Shown piece after piece: positions 8,860 to 17,579 of a stretch of DNA of 64,000 nt (the stretch's first letter is position 1; each line of letters begins with the position of its first letter). The position numbers were made by a program, and so were the translations under genes. The notes beneath the pieces are model-generated. The model searched no databases. It saw only the letters and a program-made list of their open reading frames with translations, and had not been told where the DNA came from. The DNA comes from Pseudomonadales bacterium (GTDB lineage: Bacteria; Pseudomonadota; Gammaproteobacteria; Pseudomonadales; Porticoccaceae): the NCBI GenBank assembly GCA_024234435.1, contig JACKOF010000001.1, positions 124,001 to 188,000 on the forward strand, in the 5' to 3' direction.

Positions 8860-9774
8860 ATGCTTAAACAACGCACCTTAAAAAATACTATTCGCGCCAC
8901 AGGCGTGGGGCTGCATACGGGCGAAAAGATCTACCTGACCCTTCACCCCGCTCCTGCTAACCACGGCATCAGTTTTCGGCGGACTGACCTTGATCCGGTT
9001 GTCGAGATCAAGGCTCGCGCCGAAAATGTTGGCGATACGACGCTTTCTACCACCCTCATGAATGGTGACGTGCGCGTATCCACGGTTGAGCACCTGCTGT
9101 CGGCTATGGCAGGACTGGGTGTTGATAATGCTGTGATTGATGTTTCTGCTGCTGAAGTGCCGATTATGGATGGCAGCGCCGGACCGTTTGTGTTCCTGAT
9201 CCAGTCTGCAGGGATCAAGGAGCAGGAAGCGCCCAAACGCTTTATCCGTATCAAGCGGCCGGTGGTGGTCAAGGATGGCGACAAAGTGGCCTGCTTTAAA
9301 CCTTTTGACGGGTTTAAAGTCACCTTTACCATTGATTTCGATCATCCGGTATTTCATAACCGAACCGCGAAAACATCGCTGGATTTTTCCAGTACGTCGT
9401 TTGTCAAGGAAGTCAGCCGTGCCCGTACTTTTGGCTTTATGCACGAAATTGAGTACCTGCGCTCAAAAGGGCTGGCCCGTGGTGGTAGTCAGGATAATGC
9501 CATTGTTGTTGACGAATACAGGGTTCTCAATGAGGACGGATTGCGTTATGAGGATGAATTCGTCAAACACAAGATTCTGGATGCCATTGGTGACCTCTAT
9601 CTGCTGGGGAACAGCCTGATAGGTGAGTTTGACGCCTATAAATCAGGGCATGCCCTCAATAATGCCTCTCTTCTGGCGCTGATTTCTGACAAGGATGCCT
9701 GGGAAATGGTGACCTTCGAGAATAATGAAGATGAGGCACCCATCTCATATGTGAAACCGGTTGTTGCGGTATAA
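8860..9774 (+). CDS. lpxC: UDP-3-O-acyl-N-acetylglucosamine deacetylase LpxC
   Basis: Zinc deacetylase that commits UDP-GlcNAc derivatives to lipid A. The protein starts MLKQRTLKN, the usual family start. Zinc ligands are H78 (in TVEHLLSAMAG), H237 and D241 (in KHKILDAIGDLYLLG), and the catalytic histidine is H264 (in GHALNN). 304 residues, family length. The presence of lpxC shows a Gram-negative cell with LPS. It is separated from ftsZ by about 200 bp that should hold its own promoter, and it has no strong Shine-Dalgarno sequence. Confidence 0.96.
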   Translation: MLKQRTLKNTIRATGVGLHTGEKIYLTLHPAPANHGISFRRTDLDPVVEIKARAENVGDTTLSTTLMNGDVRVSTVEHLLSAMAGLGVDNAVIDVSAAEVPIMDGSAGPFVFLIQSAGIKEQEAPKRFIRIKRPVVVKDGDKVACFKPFDGFKVTFTIDFDHPVFHNRTAKTSLDFSSTSFVKEVSRARTFGFMHEIEYLRSKGLARGGSQDNAIVVDEYRVLNEDGLRYEDEFVKHKILDAIGDLYLLGNSLIGEFDAYKSGHALNNASLLALISDKDAWEMVTFENNEDEAPISYVKPVVAV

Positions 9775-9902
9775 TTCCTCCAAATTTCGTCGAAAAACAG
9801 AAATTTACGATAATTTAAGGCTGTGTTAGTATGGCTGCCGCACTGTTGCAGCACAACGGATTTGCAGCATCATAATTTGGAACAGAACAGCACCGGTGAT
9901 TG

Positions 9903-10829
9903 ATGAAAGTTATTCTTATCAGCAATCGTGAAGATCGCACCCATTCGTTGACGCTTGGCCTCTGGGCGAAAGTGTTGCTGTCTGTCTGTCTGCTGGGCAT
10001 GCCTGCCGCTGGCGGTTTGTATCTGGGTATGCAAGTGGGTGGTGGGAAGTTAAATTTTTTCCTGGAAGATTCCCTGGCAGTGATGAAGCGGGATCTTGCC
10101 AGACAAAAAGCCACGCTTGGAGAGTCCGAGCAGCAGGCGCAGCAAAAAATCAAGGCGTTGACCCTGAAGCTGGCGGAAATGCAATCCCGCCTGGTTCGTC
10201 TGGATGCTCTCGGTGAACGGCTCACAGATCTTGCCCGTTTAAATGATGGTGAGTTTGATTTCAGTCGTCTGGCAGCGGTTGGTGGTCCTGAGGGCGAAGT
10301 CGCTGAACTGCAACCAGTTGCAGACATAGATCAACTCTTTCAGCAAGCACAATTACAGCTTGATAGTCGTGAGCAGCAACTCGGCATTCTGGAGTCAATG
10401 CTCAGTGAGCGCAATCTGCAAAAAGCCAGCGCTTTAACCGGTCGCCCGATCAACAAAGGCTGGATGTCGTCCGGTTACGGCCACCGTACGGACCCGTTTA
10501 ATGGTCGTAAAGCCTGGCATAACGGTGTTGATTTTGCTGGTGTTGAAGGTGCTGATGTTGTCGCCGTTGCTGCTGGCGTTGTTACCTGGTCCGGCGAGCG
10601 TCACGGTTACGGCAACATGATTGAGCTTGATCACGGCGAAGGTCATGTCACCCGCTATGGGCATAACAAGCAAAACCGGGTCAATGTTGGCGATGTGGTC
10701 AAAAAAGGCCAGGTGATTGCCACGATGGGTTCTACCGGTCGTTCGACCGGCCCACATGTTCACTTTGAAGTCTACAAACACGGTCGCGCTGTCGACCCTG
10801 CCAGCTATATCCGAAGAACCGTTCTCTAA
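9903..10829 (+). CDS. Membrane-anchored M23-family (LytM) metallopeptidase
   Basis: Predicted periplasmic peptidoglycan hydrolase. A short cytoplasmic tail is followed by a membrane segment or uncleaved signal anchor (about residues 17-44), a coiled coil (about 55-110) and a C-terminal LytM/M23 domain (about 185-300). Zinc ligands H206 and D210 (HNGVD) and the HVH pair H285/H287 are present, so the domain looks catalytically complete rather than an EnvC-like regulator that has lost its zinc site. Its place just upstream of secA is the same as in Pseudomonas. ATG 9903 is preferred over the TTG directly before it. The substrate crosslink cannot be told from sequence. Confidence 0.88.
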   Translation: MKVILISNREDRTHSLTLGLWAKVLLSVCLLGMPAAGGLYLGMQVGGGKLNFFLEDSLAVMKRDLARQKATLGESEQQAQQKIKALTLKLAEMQSRLVRLDALGERLTDLARLNDGEFDFSRLAAVGGPEGEVAELQPVADIDQLFQQAQLQLDSREQQLGILESMLSERNLQKASALTGRPINKGWMSSGYGHRTDPFNGRKAWHNGVDFAGVEGADVVAVAAGVVTWSGERHGYGNMIELDHGEGHVTRYGHNKQNRVNVGDVVKKGQVIATMGSTGRSTGPHVHFEVYKHGRAVDPASYIRRTVL

Positions 10830-10944
10830 AGCTACCATTCTCCGTGCAGATTGATATAGTCTGCACCGTCTTTGAATCAGGTGTATTACCCGTGTAATAC
10901 CGCACCTGAATTGTGGTTTGAATGTAGAATTTTTTGGAACCGAT

Positions 10945-13647
10945 ATGGCCGGCAAAGTGTTACGCAAAGTATTTGGAAGTAAAAACGACCGCGAAGTAAA
11001 ACGCATGCGCAAGGTCGTGAAACGTATTAATGGTTATGAAGAAAGCCTCGCAGCGTTAACAGATGCTGAAATCAAAGCAAAAACCCATGAATTCAGAACC
11101 CGGTTTGAGGGCGGTGAAACGCTTGATCAGTTGCTGCCGGAAGCATTCGCAACTGTTCGCGAAGCGGCCAGACGAACCTTGGGGCTGCGCCACTTTGATG
11201 TTCAGATGATCGGTGGCATGGTGCTGCATGATGGCAAAATTGCCGAAATGCGCACCGGTGAAGGTAAAACACTGGTCGCTACCCTGCCTGCCTACCTGAA
11301 TGCCCTGAATGGTGGTGTTCATATTGTGACAGTCAACGATTATCTCGCCCGACGTGATGCCGAGTGGATGAAGCCGGTTTATGAATTCCTTGGTCTGACG
11401 GTGGGCGTGATTACCTCGGGACAGGTGACAGACGAAAAACGTACGGCTTACGATGCCGATATTACCTTCGGTACCAACAACGAATTCGGGTTTGACTACC
11501 TACGTGACAATATGGCGCTGCGACTGGAAGACAAGGTACAACGCCGCCTGTCTTTTGCCATTGTCGATGAGGTGGACTCCATTCTGATTGACGAGGCAAG
11601 AACACCGCTGATTATTTCCGGTGCCGCCCAGGACAGTTCTGCCCTTTATAAACACATCAATAAAATGATCCCGTTACTAAAACTGGACAGTGATGAGCAG
11701 CCCGGTGACTTCAGCATTGATGAAAAAATGCGCCAGGTTGAACTAACCGAAGATGGGCACACGAAACTGGAATCCCTGTTGTTGAAAGAAGGTTTGTTGG
11801 CTGAGGGAGACAGTCTCTATCAGGCCACCAACCTGGGTTTGTTGCATCATGTGCAATCAGCGTTGAAAGCGCACCACCTGTTTCACCGGGATGTTGAATA
11901 CATTGTTCAGGAAGGGCAGGTGGTTCTGATTGATGAGCATACGGGTCGCACCATGCCCGGTCGTCGCTTGTCTGAAGGGCTGCATCAGGCGATTGAGGCA
12001 AAAGAAGGTGTGATGATTCAGAGCGAGAGCCAGACACTGGCATCGACCACCTTTCAGAACTATTTCCGGATTTATGAAAAACTGTCAGGTATGACCGGCA
12101 CCGCAGATACCGAAGCCTACGAGTTCCATCAGATTTACGGATTGCCCGTGGTTGTCATTCCAACCAATGTACCCATTGCCCGTCAGGATCTGAATGACCT
12201 GATTTACATGTCCAGGGAAGAGAAATACAGCGCTGTTGTGGAAGATGTAAGAAGCTGTATTGAAAAAGGTGCGCCGGTGCTGGTAGGCACGGCATCCATT
12301 GAAACTTCAGAGGAAATGTCCCGCCTTTTGAAAGCGGCAAAAATTCCTCATGAAGTGCTCAACGCCAAGCAGCATGAGCGGGAGGCGCATATCATTGCAC
12401 AAGCGGGGCGCCCGGGTGCTGTGACCATCGCCACCAATATGGCCGGGCGCGGTACCGATATTGTGCTCGGTGGTAGCTGGGAGGCAGAAATAGCCGAAGA
12501 GAACAACCCCAGTCAGGCAAAAATTGACCTGATCAAGGCGGACTGGCAGCAACGGCACGACAAGGTGATCGAAGCTGGGGGGCTGCATATTCTGGGTACT
12601 GAGCGTCACGAGTCCCGCCGCATTGACAACCAGTTGCGCGGACGAGCGGGGCGGCAGGGAGACCCCGGCGTTTCACGGTTTTATCTGTCTCTTGAAGATC
12701 AGCTGATGCGCCTGTTTGCTTCTGACCGGGTCAAGGGCATGATGCGCGCACTGGGTATGGAGCAAGGTGAAGCCATAGAACATCGCATGGTGACCAACGC
12801 CATTGAAAAAGCCCAGCGCAAGGTTGAAGGCCGGAACTTTGATATTCGCAAGCAGTTACTTGAATTTGATGACGTCGCCAATGATCAGCGGCAGGTGGTT
12901 TACCAACAGCGCAATGATCTGTTAGAAGCCGAAGATATTGCCGATATTATCGACAATATTCGAGACGATGTTGTTGACGATGCCATCAGCCAGTTTGTGC
13001 CACCGCAGAGTCTGGCAGAAATGTGGGATATTGCCGGGCTGGAAAACTATCTGCAGGGCGAGTTTGGTTTGCAGTTACCGGTACAGAAGTGGCTGGATGA
13101 TGAATCCCGTCTCAATGAAGACGGTTTGCGGCAACGAATCCGGGAGGCTGCAAGCAAGAGTTACGAAGAGAAATGTGCCCGGATCGGTCAGGAGGATATG
13201 CGTATTGTCGAGCGTCAGGTGATGCTGCAGGTGCTCGACACGTTATGGAAAGAGCACCTGGCCAATATGGATTATCTGCGTCAGGGTATCGGTTTGCGGG
13301 CGTACGCGCAGAAGAATCCCAGACAGGAATACAAGCGGGAATCTTTCGAGCTGTTCCAGCAAATGCTGGGCAATATAAAGCATGATACTGTGCGCTTCCT
13401 TGCGCGGGTGGAAATTCGGCAGCATGAAGAAGTGGAGCAAATGGAGCGGCTTCAGCGGGAGGCTCGAGAGCGCCAGCAGCTGCAAATGCAACACGAAGAG
13501 ATGTCTTCGATACCCTCTGAAAGCCCCGATGCCGGAGTCGGCACTGCGCAGCCCTTTGTGCGGGAGGGCCAGAAAGTGGGCAGGAATGATCCCTGTCCTT
13601 GCGGGAGTGGTAAGAAGTATAAGCAGTGCCATGGCCGTCTCGGCTAG
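10945..13647 (+). CDS. secA: Protein translocase ATPase SecA
   Basis: Motor ATPase of the Sec general secretion pathway; it binds SecYEG and SecB. The N-terminus (AGKVLRKVFGSKNDREVKRMRK) matches the family when ATG 10945 is used, with GGAAC about eight bases upstream. The Walker A region is MRTGEGKTLVATL, the DEAD-like motif DEVDSILIDEARTPLIIS, and NMAGRGTDIVLGG marks the second nucleotide domain. The extreme C-terminus has the zinc motif CPCGSGKKYKQCHG used to bind SecB. 900 residues, like E. coli SecA (901). A TTG at 10918 would add nine unneeded residues. Confidence 0.97.
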   Translation: MAGKVLRKVFGSKNDREVKRMRKVVKRINGYEESLAALTDAEIKAKTHEFRTRFEGGETLDQLLPEAFATVREAARRTLGLRHFDVQMIGGMVLHDGKIAEMRTGEGKTLVATLPAYLNALNGGVHIVTVNDYLARRDAEWMKPVYEFLGLTVGVITSGQVTDEKRTAYDADITFGTNNEFGFDYLRDNMALRLEDKVQRRLSFAIVDEVDSILIDEARTPLIISGAAQDSSALYKHINKMIPLLKLDSDEQPGDFSIDEKMRQVELTEDGHTKLESLLLKEGLLAEGDSLYQATNLGLLHHVQSALKAHHLFHRDVEYIVQEGQVVLIDEHTGRTMPGRRLSEGLHQAIEAKEGVMIQSESQTLASTTFQNYFRIYEKLSGMTGTADTEAYEFHQIYGLPVVVIPTNVPIARQDLNDLIYMSREEKYSAVVEDVRSCIEKGAPVLVGTASIETSEEMSRLLKAAKIPHEVLNAKQHEREAHIIAQAGRPGAVTIATNMAGRGTDIVLGGSWEAEIAEENNPSQAKIDLIKADWQQRHDKVIEAGGLHILGTERHESRRIDNQLRGRAGRQGDPGVSRFYLSLEDQLMRLFASDRVKGMMRALGMEQGEAIEHRMVTNAIEKAQRKVEGRNFDIRKQLLEFDDVANDQRQVVYQQRNDLLEAEDIADIIDNIRDDVVDDAISQFVPPQSLAEMWDIAGLENYLQGEFGLQLPVQKWLDDESRLNEDGLRQRIREAASKSYEEKCARIGQEDMRIVERQVMLQVLDTLWKEHLANMDYLRQGIGLRAYAQKNPRQEYKRESFELFQQMLGNIKHDTVRFLARVEIRQHEEVEQMERLQREARERQQLQMQHEEMSSIPSESPDAGVGTAQPFVREGQKVGRNDPCPCGSGKKYKQCHGRLG

Positions 13648-13710
13648 AAGAACTGGTCTGTTTCCTTCATTGCTGTGTTGGCAGGTTTTTGTGATTCTCA
13701 TTAATTTAAG

Positions 13711-13838
13711 GAACCGCTGATTGATTAATCATTGCGAGTCACGAAGTGACGTGGCAATCTAAAAATATCTTATCTCTCGGCCATTGGATGGTATCGTTTT
13801 GCTCGCAATGACTGTGGATAGGGGTTAATCAGAAGTTC
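13711..13838 (+). repeat. MITE-like palindromic repeat between secA and argJ
   Basis: The 400 bp between secA and argJ hold no gene but contain nested inverted repeats. GAACCGCTGATT (13711-13722) pairs imperfectly with AATCAGAAGTTC (13827-13838). TCATTGCGAG (13729-13738) pairs perfectly with CTCGCAATGA (13802-13811). Inside lies GTCACGAAGTGAC (13738-13750). The TCATTGCGAG...CTCGCAATGA layout resembles palindromic dispersed repeats known from several bacterial phyla. It carries no coding sequence, so if mobile it would depend on a transposase elsewhere. Confidence 0.6.
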
Positions 13839-14048
13839 TTTAACGGTTTAACTTGGCTCTCAAAAATTCGCTGCCGTACATTGAATAGAATATTGGTTGC
13901 TCTAGTCATGTGTTTGATAACGGCCATAAACCGGGTTTCCTCGCTAGTGCAAATAGGGTTTCAGGTGGCGTTCTTTTTAAGGTTGATTTTGTTTAGGCGC
14001 ACAGTTATTCCTCATAACTGAGGCGCAATTACGATAGTGAATAGAAAA

Positions 14049-15278
14049 ATGGCTGTAGGTGAAAACACATTTCCGCTCATGCATCCGGTTGCGGGCTTCA
14101 GATTAGGCGTTGCCAGTGCCGGAATTAAAAAAGCGGGCCGCAAGGATCTTGTGGTGATGGAAATTACGGCAGGCGCGTCTATAGCGGCGGCTTTTACCAA
14201 AAACGCGTTTTGCGCGGCACCCGTGCAAATTGCAAAAACAAATCTTGCCGAGAACACGTGCTGTTCTTCGTTGCGTTATCTGGTCACCAACACGGGTAAT
14301 GCCAACGCCGGCACCGGTGAACAAGGGCATAAAAATGCGCTTCAGGTTTGTCAGGCATTAGCTGACCTGCAAGCTGTTGACCGTTCAGCGGTATTGCCAT
14401 TTTCTACCGGGGTTATCGGCGAGCCGCTGCCGGTTGAGAAAATCATTACAGCGCTTCCTTCAGCTATTCAGAATCTTACTGAAAGGGGCTGGGATGCCGC
14501 CGCTACCGCGATTTTAACGACCGATACCCGCCCCAAAGGGGCCAGCTCCCAATTGGTGCTGGCGGGTAAAACAGTCACGATAACTGGCGTCAGTAAAGGT
14601 TCGGGTATGATCAAGCCGAATATGGCGACCATGCTGGCATATGTCGCTACCGATCTGCATATATCGCAGGAATTGTTGCAGCAGTGGATTACCGAACTGG
14701 TTGATGTTTCTTTCAACCGGATTACGGTGGATGGCGACACCTCAACCAATGATTCGGCCGTATTGGTGGCGACCGGCTGCTCGGGCGTTGATTTTGCCGA
14801 ACTTGGTGGCAGCGAACAGCAACTTTATCGGGAAGCACTGCAATCGCTATTTATCGATCTGGCACAACAGATTATTAAAGACGGTGAAGGCGCCAGCAAG
14901 TTTGTTTCGGTTGTGGTAGATGGCGGTGTCAGTGTTGACGAGTGCCTAGCGGTTGCCTACACGATTGCCGAGTCGCCACTTGTCAAAACGGCACTGTTTG
15001 CTTCTGACCCGAACTGGGGGCGAATTCTGGCAGCGGTCGGGCGTGCCGGAGTTGCCGATCTCGATGTCAATGCTGTGCAGCTTTACCTCGATGATGTGCT
15101 GATTGCGGATCAGGGTGGTCGCGCCGCAAGCTATACGGAACAGCAGGGGCAGGCGGTGATGAACCGGGATGAAATCACCATTCGTGTTTTGTTAAATCGT
15201 GGCCAGGTTTGTGAAACGGTCTGGACTACGGATTTTTCCCACGACTACGTGACAATTAATGCTGAATACCGGACCTGA
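14049..15278 (+). CDS. argJ: Bifunctional glutamate N-acetyltransferase / amino-acid N-acetyltransferase ArgJ
   Basis: Ornithine acetyltransferase that recycles the acetyl group in the cyclic arginine pathway. The precursor cleaves itself before the threonine in the motif KPNMATMLAY, and that motif is present; other marks are VTNTGNANAGTGEQG, DGDTSTNDSA and SDPNWGRILAAVGRAG. ATG 14049 gives the start MAVGENTFPLMHPVAGFRLG, which fits relatives; a GTG at 14037 is possible. No strong ribosome binding site is seen. It follows secA as in Pseudomonas and overlaps mutT by 20 bp at its end. Confidence 0.93.
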   Translation: MAVGENTFPLMHPVAGFRLGVASAGIKKAGRKDLVVMEITAGASIAAAFTKNAFCAAPVQIAKTNLAENTCCSSLRYLVTNTGNANAGTGEQGHKNALQVCQALADLQAVDRSAVLPFSTGVIGEPLPVEKIITALPSAIQNLTERGWDAAATAILTTDTRPKGASSQLVLAGKTVTITGVSKGSGMIKPNMATMLAYVATDLHISQELLQQWITELVDVSFNRITVDGDTSTNDSAVLVATGCSGVDFAELGGSEQQLYREALQSLFIDLAQQIIKDGEGASKFVSVVVDGGVSVDECLAVAYTIAESPLVKTALFASDPNWGRILAAVGRAGVADLDVNAVQLYLDDVLIADQGGRAASYTEQQGQAVMNRDEITIRVLLNRGQVCETVWTTDFSHDYVTINAEYRT

Positions 15279-15708
15279 AAATATTGATTCTCAAGATGAC
15301 ACTCCTGAACGTGTGCATGTTGCGGCGGCGGTGATTGTTGGCGGCGATAGTCGCATTCTGATATCCAGACGACCAGACCACCTGCATCAGGGTGGGCTTT
15401 GGGAGTTTCCCGGAGGCAAAGTGGATGCCGGAGAGTCCGTTGAGCAAGCGTTGCATCGGGAGCTATATGAAGAGCTCTCAATTCGGGTTGAGAGTAGTGT
15501 GCCATTCATCCAGGTCAGCCACGATTACCCGGATAAACGAGTATTGCTCGACTTCTGGAAAGTTACGGCGTTTTCCGGTGAGCCTGAAGGCAGTGAAGGT
15601 CAGCTGATACGCTGGGTGACGTTGGATAGCCTGACGGATTACCCGTTTCCGAAAGCCAATCAGTCGGTTGTTGAGCTGCTGATTCAGCCACGCGTCTCCG
15701 GCACCTGA
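15259..15708 (+). CDS. mutT: MutT-type Nudix hydrolase (8-oxo-dGTP diphosphatase)
   Basis: 149-residue Nudix protein with a complete Nudix box, GGKVDAGESVEQALHRELYEEL (written here as its conserved G-x5-E-x7-R-E-x-x-E-E residues). The typical role is hydrolysis of 8-oxo-dGTP, which prevents A:T to C:G mutations. The length fits plain MutT; the thiamine-phosphate-synthase-like domain fused to MutT in Pseudomonas is absent. It overlaps the 3' end of argJ by 20 bp. An N-terminal tail of about 18 polar residues precedes the first beta strand, so the real start could be slightly downstream. Confidence 0.88.
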   Translation: MLNTGPENIDSQDDTPERVHVAAAVIVGGDSRILISRRPDHLHQGGLWEFPGGKVDAGESVEQALHRELYEELSIRVESSVPFIQVSHDYPDKRVLLDFWKVTAFSGEPEGSEGQLIRWVTLDSLTDYPFPKANQSVVELLIQPRVSGT

Positions 15709-15753
15709 ACGACTGCAGACTGCTCATCAGTTTGGCGTGCGCGATCCGGGGAG

Positions 15754-15966
15754 CTAATGGTGAAAGCTGTCGTCCTGAAACTCTTCGTCTCCATGTAAAG
15801 GCAGTTCATCTCCCGGAATGTTGTGTTGCCCCGAAGCCCAGTCTCCAAAATCGATTTGCTGACAACGTTTTGAGCAAAATGGTCGGCAGGGGTAATCTTC
15901 ACTCCAGCGGATCGTTTTCTGGCAAGTGGGGCAGTTGAGTTCAGGAGGGCTGTCAGGGTTGGTCAT
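15754..15966 (-). CDS. yacG: DNA gyrase inhibitor / zinc-binding protein YacG
   Basis: 70-residue protein with four zinc cysteines, C12, C15, C31 and C35 (CPTC and CSKRC), followed by the IDFGDWASG motif and an acidic tail. This is the YacG family; E. coli YacG binds and inhibits GyrB. ATG 15966 is chosen; an upstream in-frame TTG would add ten residues with no family match. It is the last gene of the minus-strand pilB-pilC-pilD-coaE-yacG run and converges on mutT. Confidence 0.9.
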   Translation of the reverse strand: MTNPDSPPELNCPTCQKTIRWSEDYPCRPFCSKRCQQIDFGDWASGQHNIPGDELPLHGDEEFQDDSFHH

Positions 15967-16050
15967 TACATGCTCGCGAGAATTGGGTACATTCAAAAGG
16001 TTGCAAGGTTATTTTATTCAGAAAAAGCGATCACTGGCAGAGCGTTCCGG

Positions 16051-16659
16051 CTAAATATCACGGTCTTTTTTTGCCAGGGTCAGATATTGCCTGTGCAGCT
16101 TGTCAATTTGCTCCTCCAGCATTTTCAGGTCACCGCTGTTGTCTACAATGTCATCCGCCAGCTCACAGCGGCGCTCACGAGGCATCTGACTGGCGATAAT
16201 GGCTTCTATCTGTTTGCGGGTATTCTGATCCCGTTCACTGGCCCGCTCAATTTGCAGCGCTTCGGGAACATCAACTACCAGCACTCGCGCAGTTAAACGG
16301 TGTTGGTCTGTTTCCAGTAACAGAGGTGATTCCAGTATCGAATAAGGGCTGACGGACTGTCCCAGCTGATCTGCAATGAACTGCCGAATCAGCGGGTGTA
16401 GCAGGTTTTCCAGCCACTGTTTCTGTTCAGGATTATCAAAGATTATCTCGCGCAGGCGCTGCCGGTTGAGGGTGCCATCTGCTAACAGCGAATCGGGGCC
16501 GAAGTGTCGGGCAATAGATTGCAGTGCCGGAGAGCCTTTTTCTACTGCCTGCCGAGCGGCGATGTCGGCATCAACGACAGTAATACCTCTTTGCCGGAAA
16601 AGATTTGCCGCTGCGCTTTTACCGCTGCCAATGCCTCCGGTGAGGCCGATCACAAGCAT
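16051..16659 (-). CDS. coaE: Dephospho-CoA kinase
   Basis: Last enzyme of coenzyme A synthesis; phosphorylates the 3'-hydroxyl of dephospho-CoA. The P-loop GLTGGIGSGKSAAA is at residues 5-18, DADIAARQAVEKGSPAL is the substrate-binding stretch, and RERRCELADDIVDNSGD is the typical C-terminal motif. 202 residues, normal length. It lies 14 bp after pilD, the same linkage as in Pseudomonas and other gammaproteobacteria. Confidence 0.95.
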   Translation of the reverse strand: MLVIGLTGGIGSGKSAAANLFRQRGITVVDADIAARQAVEKGSPALQSIARHFGPDSLLADGTLNRQRLREIIFDNPEQKQWLENLLHPLIRQFIADQLGQSVSPYSILESPLLLETDQHRLTARVLVVDVPEALQIERASERDQNTRKQIEAIIASQMPRERRCELADDIVDNSGDLKMLEEQIDKLHRQYLTLAKKDRDI

Positions 16660-16673
16660 GCTGGCGCTGTTCC

Positions 16674-17537
16674 CTAACCAAGCAGGTTCAGATAGCTTTC
16701 TGTTATGAGGTCACCCCACATCAGAGCAATCCAGCCTGCGGTGGCCAGGTATGGCCCGAAGGGTATGGGTATCTGTTTGTCTCGCCCGAAAGCGATAATG
16801 GCGGTTATTCCCACAACGGCACCCACAATTGATGAGAGCAGAATAATCAGTGGCAGCTGCTGCCAGCCCAGCCAGGCGCCAAGTGCCGCCAGCAGTTTGA
16901 AGTCGCCGTGCCCCATACCCTCCTTGCCAGTAATGAGCTTGAACAGCCAGAATACGCTCCATAGCACCAGATAACCTGCAGCTGCGCCAATCACTGCGTC
17001 ATTTAACGGCACAAAGGTACCATTCAGATTGGCGATCAGACCCAGCCACAACAGAGGCAGGGTAATGTTGTCCGGCAACAGCTGTTTGTTGAAATCTATC
17101 CCGGTCAGGGCGATCAGTGTCCAGCTGAATAGCAGAATCATGGCTGCTTTTCCGGTTAAACCGTCATTGGCGATTACAAGGGTGGTTAACAGTGCGCAGG
17201 TAATTTCGACAACAGGGTATTGCAGTGAAATCGGGCTGGCACAGCTGGCACATTTGCCTTTCAGGAATAAATAACTGAGTACCGGAATATTGTGCCAGGG
17301 TTTAAGTGCTGTGCCGCACTTTGGGCAGCGGGATGCCGGTACCACGATATTGGGTGCTTCGGCGGGGTGGCTGTCAGGCTCCATGCCAAGAAAATCCAGA
17401 GAATCCCTGCGCCACGATGTTTCCAGCTGTAATGGAATCCTGTAGATCACCACATTTAAAAAGCTGCCAACCAGCAGGCCAAAAATGAAGACGATGGCAT
17501 AAAGCACGGTAACGGGCAGCCCTGAAGCTTCTATCAT
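16674..17537 (-). CDS. pilD: Prepilin leader peptidase / N-methyltransferase PilD
   Basis: Inner-membrane bifunctional aspartic peptidase that cleaves the prepilin leader and methylates the new N-terminal Phe. The cytosolic zinc loop has C71, C74, C96 and C99. The two catalytic aspartates are D148 (in GIDFNKQLLPD) and D212 (in GMGHGDFKLLAALGAWLG). Several membrane helices follow the loop. 287 residues, normal. Its substrates here should include PilA at 20824-21345. Confidence 0.95.
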   Translation of the reverse strand: MIEASGLPVTVLYAIVFIFGLLVGSFLNVVIYRIPLQLETSWRRDSLDFLGMEPDSHPAEAPNIVVPASRCPKCGTALKPWHNIPVLSYLFLKGKCASCASPISLQYPVVEITCALLTTLVIANDGLTGKAAMILLFSWTLIALTGIDFNKQLLPDNITLPLLWLGLIANLNGTFVPLNDAVIGAAAGYLVLWSVFWLFKLITGKEGMGHGDFKLLAALGAWLGWQQLPLIILLSSIVGAVVGITAIIAFGRDKQIPIPFGPYLATAGWIALMWGDLITESYLNLLG

Positions 17538-17579
17538 GTAATAACCTTAAACGGGATTGTGCCCTTTAAATTTGCTCTT

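Noticed and set aside
10830..10944. secM-like arrest peptide before secA
   Set aside because: The upstream gene is an M23 peptidase without a SecM-type arrest motif; the gap is only 115 bp with no such frame.
13860..14048. Possible small gene before argJ
   Set aside because: Frames are short and broken; only the repeat and the argJ upstream region are seen.
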